IMG/VR virus record: IMGVR_UViG_3300042010_000092 | Location: 1 to 43,950 of that record | DNA length: 43,950 bases | Reading direction: 5' to 3' (one strand) | Origin: a virus | In this document: positions 39,056 to 43,950 of the stretch, one piece after another | Numbering within the stretch: position 1 is the stretch's first letter | Layout of the letters: each line of letters opens with the position of its first letter | Translations under genes and position numbers: made by a program | Notes under the pieces: generated by a model | Databases searched by the model: none | What the model was told of the DNA's origin: nothing | What the model saw: the letters and a program-made list of their open reading frames with translations, nothing else

Positions 39056-41218
39056 TTACATGTCGGGATAGTTTGGGTCGTCGGAGTTTTTGTATTGGCC
39101 GAGATAGTCATCTACTGGTGGAGCATCATCAACAAAGAACCGTACTGTTTGCAAACCGACGTGCGGTACACGGGTTTTGACTTTTGTCACTGCACCACTC
39201 AAGTCAGCAATGTAAACTGTTGGATCGATCTTACGATACAGGTTACCATCAGCCGACAAACGAACATCTGGCATTACCACTTTATCAGTGATCTTGATCT
39301 TCTGCTCAGCGCTTGACCGATAAGTTTGTACATTAACCTCATCAACTACCGCTCTGAAGTATGCGCTCATCTCAGCCCGGTAATCACCTACCCTGATGGA
39401 TGGCATACCAATGACGTGGAAGTTCGTGTAAGCGACGTTACGGAGGTACTGGAGAGGGTAAGAAGACAGACGCTTCATCAACCGCAATAGTTCTCGCTGG
39501 ATTTCACCCAGAGTGATCACTTTGAACAAGTTGGCACCAGTAGCAATGTTAATGCAATCGGTTACCAGTTGTTCATATTCCGATTTACGGAAACCACGAA
39601 TGTCAATACCCTGTGGTAAGAAGTAATCATCAAAAGAGATAGGTGCTTTTACCAAACGGCATGTGCGGTTCATGTAGTGTGCTTTAACAGCATTCTCACA
39701 CATAGCCCGACCATCGCGATGTTCCTGAAACGAGTAAAGTTCCCATAGACGCAGATAAGACTTGTGGCAGCGAGTGGCATCTAAATAGAACTGCTCGGTA
39801 GAGATGTAAGACGTCATCGGAAACACACGGTCCTGGATAGCAGTCAATACGTTGTCACCAACTACACGAGGAGATACGAACTTACGGAGCTCCATTAAGT
39901 TCGGGAGTGGATCACGCATGACTTCATAGGCAACAACCGAAGGAATCATCGGTACATCCCATTCCCAGACTTGTGTGTAAGCGTACAGCATCATGATGAA
40001 AGCATCTTTCACCGAGATAGTCATAAGCTCACCAGTCCGTGGATTAGGGATCTGTACATAAGCACGATACTTACCACGAGAAGCCAAGTCTAACCAATGG
40101 TTCAGCAGAACGTTCATGTGAGAACGAACCGATGACGTTGACCGGTCAATTACTTCCGAGTCCAGAACCTTAGTTGGAAGAGTAGAGAATTGATCGGATT
40201 CAATCTTCTCAGTGATTTCTTTCTCAGCATCAAAACGAACCAATGGGTTGTCTCGAGCTAAACTGTCCTCACGTTCCAGCAGCTGACCTACAGTTGTCTT
40301 ATCCTGACCCTCATGAACCACAGGGAAGTTCACGTCAAGCTTGACTAGCTCCGCCTTAGGTTTGAGTTCACCTGGCATTGCAGATGCATTCTGCTTGATG
40401 TTATACCAGATCAACGGAATACCACGAGGAGTGAGGATATTATCCACCAGTCTTTGCCATGTGGATTCTTTACCTACGTTTCGTTCGTACCAGTTAATGT
40501 CACGATACAAATGCAGTTGCTGGCCTTTGTCCAAGTATGGCATGAATTCATCCAGACGAGAGTTAGAACCTAACCACTCACGGATAAAGAAACTGTTAGC
40601 TCGGCGAGTCTTAGCATTACGCAAACGGATCAGCATGATAGCCAAAGGAAGTTGCGTGTAAAGAGATCCCAGGAAACCCGCAAAGTACAGGTCATCTGAA
40701 ATGTTAAACTGTTCGTTATACCAACGGTTGTAGAAAGAAGTCACCCAGTCTTGTAATTCGTGATCGAAGTTATCTTCGTTCTCCTCGACATACTTGGGAT
40801 CATAGTACAAAATCTCTCCATTATTTGATTCGATTGCTTTATTAATGTCAATCGGGTAGAGAATGCCGTTGATCAAACCTACTTGGTCAGGATACTGACG
40901 CACGAGGTTATTGTAATAAACACTGCCTGGAATGTACTCACGGGCAGTTGCACGGTGAATTGCTAGATTATCCTTTGTAAAGGTTATCTCTTCCAACGTG
41001 TCCATGGACCGTACCGTCATCATGCTGTCAGTCGAGTGATACTCGCCAGCCATGTTCATGTAGTACTTCCACGATTTTGGATCTAGTTCATCTGCGATGA
41101 TACCTTCTTCCGCTAGCCGCTCGTTCAGGATGGTGGCTGCTGCATCAAATTTAATCACCACTGTACGAGCTAGCCGCATTGTATCGTTTCGGTAAACTTC
41201 GAAATAAACGTTGCTCAT
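39056..41218 (-). CDS. Large probable virion structural protein
   Basis: 720 residues, soluble, aromatic-rich, without a recognised domain. First gene of the minus-strand operon; its start lies only 33 bases from the divergent portal start. Neighbours and size suggest a head, neck or tail component of the phiKZ-type virion. A GTGAG ribosome-like site precedes ATG. Confidence 0.65.
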   Translation of the reverse strand: MSNVYFEVYRNDTMRLARTVVIKFDAAATILNERLAEEGIIADELDPKSWKYYMNMAGEYHSTDSMMTVRSMDTLEEITFTKDNLAIHRATAREYIPGSVYYNNLVRQYPDQVGLINGILYPIDINKAIESNNGEILYYDPKYVEENEDNFDHELQDWVTSFYNRWYNEQFNISDDLYFAGFLGSLYTQLPLAIMLIRLRNAKTRRANSFFIREWLGSNSRLDEFMPYLDKGQQLHLYRDINWYERNVGKESTWQRLVDNILTPRGIPLIWYNIKQNASAMPGELKPKAELVKLDVNFPVVHEGQDKTTVGQLLEREDSLARDNPLVRFDAEKEITEKIESDQFSTLPTKVLDSEVIDRSTSSVRSHMNVLLNHWLDLASRGKYRAYVQIPNPRTGELMTISVKDAFIMMLYAYTQVWEWDVPMIPSVVAYEVMRDPLPNLMELRKFVSPRVVGDNVLTAIQDRVFPMTSYISTEQFYLDATRCHKSYLRLWELYSFQEHRDGRAMCENAVKAHYMNRTCRLVKAPISFDDYFLPQGIDIRGFRKSEYEQLVTDCINIATGANLFKVITLGEIQRELLRLMKRLSSYPLQYLRNVAYTNFHVIGMPSIRVGDYRAEMSAYFRAVVDEVNVQTYRSSAEQKIKITDKVVMPDVRLSADGNLYRKIDPTVYIADLSGAVTKVKTRVPHVGLQTVRFFVDDAPPVDDYLGQYKNSDDPNYPDM

Positions 41219-41251
41219 GCTTTTTACTCACTTGAATAATGGGAGCTTCTC

Positions 41252-43950
41252 ATGGCTCGAAAAACTGGGGGGAATGGTAAAACATACCCCATGTTCGAAC
41301 AAACACAAGAAGGCATCAATCCACTAACGCCACTTGGCGGTATTATTAATTTACTGCGTAAATCAGTAAATGAAAAGGGACAAAGTGTCAACCAACCACG
41401 AGTTGGTATCAATAAACAAACAATGGATCGAGTGTCACGTCAGACGTCGCAAGACATTACTGACAACGACTCGATCATGCAGCTTAACCCAGACCTAGAA
41501 TTAGTTGAGACCGTAATGGTCGGCAACATTCTTTCTCCTAAGGACTTGGGTGAAACAGAGTTGGCTTGGTCGGTTGACCCCGTTCTGTTTGACAGCGAAA
41601 TTGCACGTCTACTGATTGAGCCCGTTGAAGAGCACTTTAAAAGAGACTATAAGATTAACGACCGTCTCGACCTGGTGCTTCGTGAGATCATGTTCCGTAA
41701 AGGTGCATCGATCCACATCGTCCTCCCAGAAAACGTATTGGACCATCTCGTCAATGGTACCCGTAAAGTTTCCATGGAAGCTTATTCAGGTTTGCGTAAA
41801 CGAATGACCCAAGGTGAGCCACTTGGTTTCCTAGGTCATCCGACTAATTCCAGTATCTCCTTAGAAAGCTGGAACGTAGCCAATGACAACTCTAACCAGA
41901 TCCTAGGTGATAAGAACCTACTGGTTACCGACAACTTCAATATCCTGAAGTCTCCGGTGGTGGGTCGTCGGGTTCGTGAGATGCGTATTGCAGATCGCTT
42001 GAACCGCCATCGTGTTTCTCTAGAAGCAGAGATGGAAAAAGAAACACAGAACTACAACTTCACGAATGCTGACATTGAGAAACTTTATCAGCGTAACCGT
42101 AACGGCGTAACCGAGCATGCTCAAGTAGTAACCTCGCCACAGTTTATGGATCGGAAGTCGGTAGGTCACCCGTTAGCATTGCTCCCTCCTATGGAAGCTG
42201 TGATCCCGGTATTCATGCAAGGACGTCCTCATGAACACGTCGGCTATTTCTTGCTGGTCGACCAAAACGGTTACCCGGTCTCGAAAGACTCCACCCGTGA
42301 CTTCTACGGTGAACTGCAATCGTCCTGGAAAGGCGGTGGTGGCAACAACGATGGTAACTCTGAGATCTTACGTCTTACCCGTGAAGCAATGGGTGCAAAC
42401 GCAAGCAAGCAAGATTATGAAGTTGATGAGATCCAAAAGACTTATAACTCGATCATTGTTAACGACCTGCATAACCGTCTCCGTAACGGTGAGTACGATC
42501 AAGAACTAGAGATCGGCCTGTCCGAAGAAATCCAACGTATCATGTTGTTCCGTAGCTGGGAACAGAAGTGCACACAACTTGTGTTCATTCCTGCAGAGCT
42601 CTGCACTTACATGGCGTTCAACTTCAACGCTAACGGTGTGGGCGAATCTCTTCTGTCTCGTTCGAAGATGATTGCAACCATGCGTTCTACTTTGCTGATG
42701 GCTGACACCGTAGGTGGCATGCGTAACGCAGTAGGCCGTAAGAAAGTAAACATCACGTTGGACCCGGATGATCCTGATGCTGAACAAACCATCTCGAACA
42801 TTCAATCTGCTATCATGGAACAAGCGCATCGTTCGTTCCCTCTGGCTGCACCCGATCCTACACAAGCAATGGATCACCTGATTCGTTCTGGCTTCGACTT
42901 TGCCATTAACGTTAACGGTGCCGACTATGCTGAAACCAAAGTAGAGTACGATGACTATAACACGAACCAACAGGCTGGTAACCCAGAGCTGCAGGATCGT
43001 CTACGTCGTATGCACATCTCTGGTATGGGCGTTCACCCTGAGAAAGTTGACCCGATGTCTTCTCCAGACTTCGCTACAACTGCTACACAGAACGACCTGG
43101 TATTCTCACGTCGTGTACGTGCTTATCAGAAAGCGTTCACCGAGTACTTGCAGAAATTCATTCGGACATACACTCACCACAGTTCGATCCTTCGCCAGAA
43201 AATGGCTAAGGCAATCATCAAGAACCGTAAGATGTTGTCTCCTGAACAAGTATCACAACCAATCGATGAAATTATTGATGACTTTATCGGTGCGTTGGAA
43301 GTAGCTCTGCCTGCTCCTGATAACACTCAGCATGAGCGTCAAGCTGAATCGTATCGTGCATACTCGGATCTGTTGGATCAAACCCTGGAAGCTTACATCA
43401 CCCCTGACCTGTTCCCTGATGAAGTACTGGGCATGTCTGGTGTGGCAGATAAGATTCTCAACCACGTTAAAGCTTACTTCAAACGTCAGTGGCTTACCAA
43501 TAACAACGTCATGCCAGAACTTGGCGTACTGTTGGAAATGGACGGCGATAAACCTGCGTTCTCATTGCTTGACTACATGGCTACTGCTCAATCCACAATG
43601 GGTCGTGCATTCATGGAGTTCATCAAACACGAAAACGACACCAAGAATGATTTCGCTCGTGAGTTTAAGAAGCTCATTACTGAATCAGCTGATGGCGGTG
43701 GTGGAGATAGTTTTGGTGGTGATGATACCGGTGGCGGTGGATTCGGTGATGACACTGGTGATGGATTCGGTGCTGCACCTGGTGAAGAACCAAGTGGTGG
43801 TGACGAGTTTGGTGATCTCGGCGGAGACACTGGTGGTGATGACATGGGTTTATCAGAACCGACAGAACCAGCAGCAGATGAAGATAGTGCAGCAGCAACG
43901 GATGGTTTGGATGATCCGCTTGGCGCAGCAGCTAAAGATGAAGAAGATAC
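41252..43950 (+). CDS. Portal protein, 3' partial
   Basis: At least 899 residues, open to the window end. GGGAG 6 bases before ATG 41252. Portal-like signs: EIARLLIEPVEEHF early, a middle region with FIPAELCTYMAFNFNANGVGESLL, then KMIATMRSTLLMADTVGG and VNITLDPDDPDAE, the order seen in large-phage portals (T4 gp20 and phiKZ gp129 type). It would form the dodecameric DNA channel at one capsid vertex. The C-terminal about 100 residues are Gly/Asp- then Ala/Asp-rich and probably disordered. Confidence 0.75.
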   Translation, partial: MARKTGGNGKTYPMFEQTQEGINPLTPLGGIINLLRKSVNEKGQSVNQPRVGINKQTMDRVSRQTSQDITDNDSIMQLNPDLELVETVMVGNILSPKDLGETELAWSVDPVLFDSEIARLLIEPVEEHFKRDYKINDRLDLVLREIMFRKGASIHIVLPENVLDHLVNGTRKVSMEAYSGLRKRMTQGEPLGFLGHPTNSSISLESWNVANDNSNQILGDKNLLVTDNFNILKSPVVGRRVREMRIADRLNRHRVSLEAEMEKETQNYNFTNADIEKLYQRNRNGVTEHAQVVTSPQFMDRKSVGHPLALLPPMEAVIPVFMQGRPHEHVGYFLLVDQNGYPVSKDSTRDFYGELQSSWKGGGGNNDGNSEILRLTREAMGANASKQDYEVDEIQKTYNSIIVNDLHNRLRNGEYDQELEIGLSEEIQRIMLFRSWEQKCTQLVFIPAELCTYMAFNFNANGVGESLLSRSKMIATMRSTLLMADTVGGMRNAVGRKKVNITLDPDDPDAEQTISNIQSAIMEQAHRSFPLAAPDPTQAMDHLIRSGFDFAINVNGADYAETKVEYDDYNTNQQAGNPELQDRLRRMHISGMGVHPEKVDPMSSPDFATTATQNDLVFSRRVRAYQKAFTEYLQKFIRTYTHHSSILRQKMAKAIIKNRKMLSPEQVSQPIDEIIDDFIGALEVALPAPDNTQHERQAESYRAYSDLLDQTLEAYITPDLFPDEVLGMSGVADKILNHVKAYFKRQWLTNNNVMPELGVLLEMDGDKPAFSLLDYMATAQSTMGRAFMEFIKHENDTKNDFAREFKKLITESADGGGGDSFGGDDTGGGGFGDDTGDGFGAAPGEEPSGGDEFGDLGGDTGGDDMGLSEPTEPAADEDSAAATDGLDDPLGAAAKDEED

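Noticed and set aside
1-43950. tRNA genes, CRISPR arrays, insertion sequences
   Set aside because: No cloverleaf-like region, regular repeat-spacer pattern, transposase or terminal repeats were seen on reading through; short hairpins are terminator-like.

Overview
The window reads as a 44 kb piece of a jumbo tailed-phage genome of the phiKZ type (nucleus-forming jumbo phages, Chimalliviridae), probably infecting a Pseudomonas-like Gram-negative host. No bacterial housekeeping, rRNA, tRNA, IS or CRISPR sequence is visible. The assignment rests on a 741-residue phiKZ-type major capsid protein, a large portal protein, a DnaB-type helicase, a probable split RNA-polymerase beta-like subunit four genes downstream of the capsid gene, and repeated TATATTAC promoter elements like those described for phiKZ early genes. 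Host and family are inferred from memory of these proteins, not from a search.

Layout. (1) 1-6.7 kb, plus strand: a partial acidic internal-head-like protein, then four large probable virion proteins and a small unknown. (2) 6.7-16.3 kb, plus strand: an early-type accessory block of 33 small genes. About 23 encode tiny single- or double-pass membrane or exported proteins of 38-126 residues. The block has five near-identical tripartite promoters and includes a DarG-like macrodomain. (3) 16.5-24.1 kb, plus strand: mostly soluble unknown proteins, a MESH1/SpoT-type HD hydrolase and a three-member paralogous family around it. (4) 24.2-26.2 kb, minus strand: an unknown protein and the helicase, convergent with block 3 and divergent from the capsid side. 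(5) 26.3-37.7 kb, plus strand: capsid protein, possible surface protein, disordered and coiled-coil proteins, the polymerase-like subunit, a Q/M/P-rich protein and four small unknowns. (6) 37.7-41.2 kb, minus strand: three probable virion proteins. (7) 41.25 kb to the end, plus strand: the portal protein, cut by the window edge.

Regulation. Two promoter-like families share a TATATTAC core. One has conserved blocks on both sides (upstream TTAAAAC-rATT, downstream TGTGA-like) and serves the membrane-protein block. The other lacks them and precedes genes at 19.5, 30.1 and 33.6 kb. Many gene clusters end in a GC-rich hairpin (often a TTCG or TCCG loop) bracketed by CATA and TATG, so hairpin and TATG form one 30-33 nt palindromic element. 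TATG is, as I recall, the phiKZ late-promoter motif, so these may be combined terminator and late-promoter elements.

The most notable items are the dense array of tiny membrane proteins with internal paralogues, two possible counter-signalling enzymes (macrodomain and HD hydrolase) in the same early region, the palindromic hairpin/TATG elements, and an in-frame repeat-like 28-codon extension beyond the capsid gene's TGA stop.
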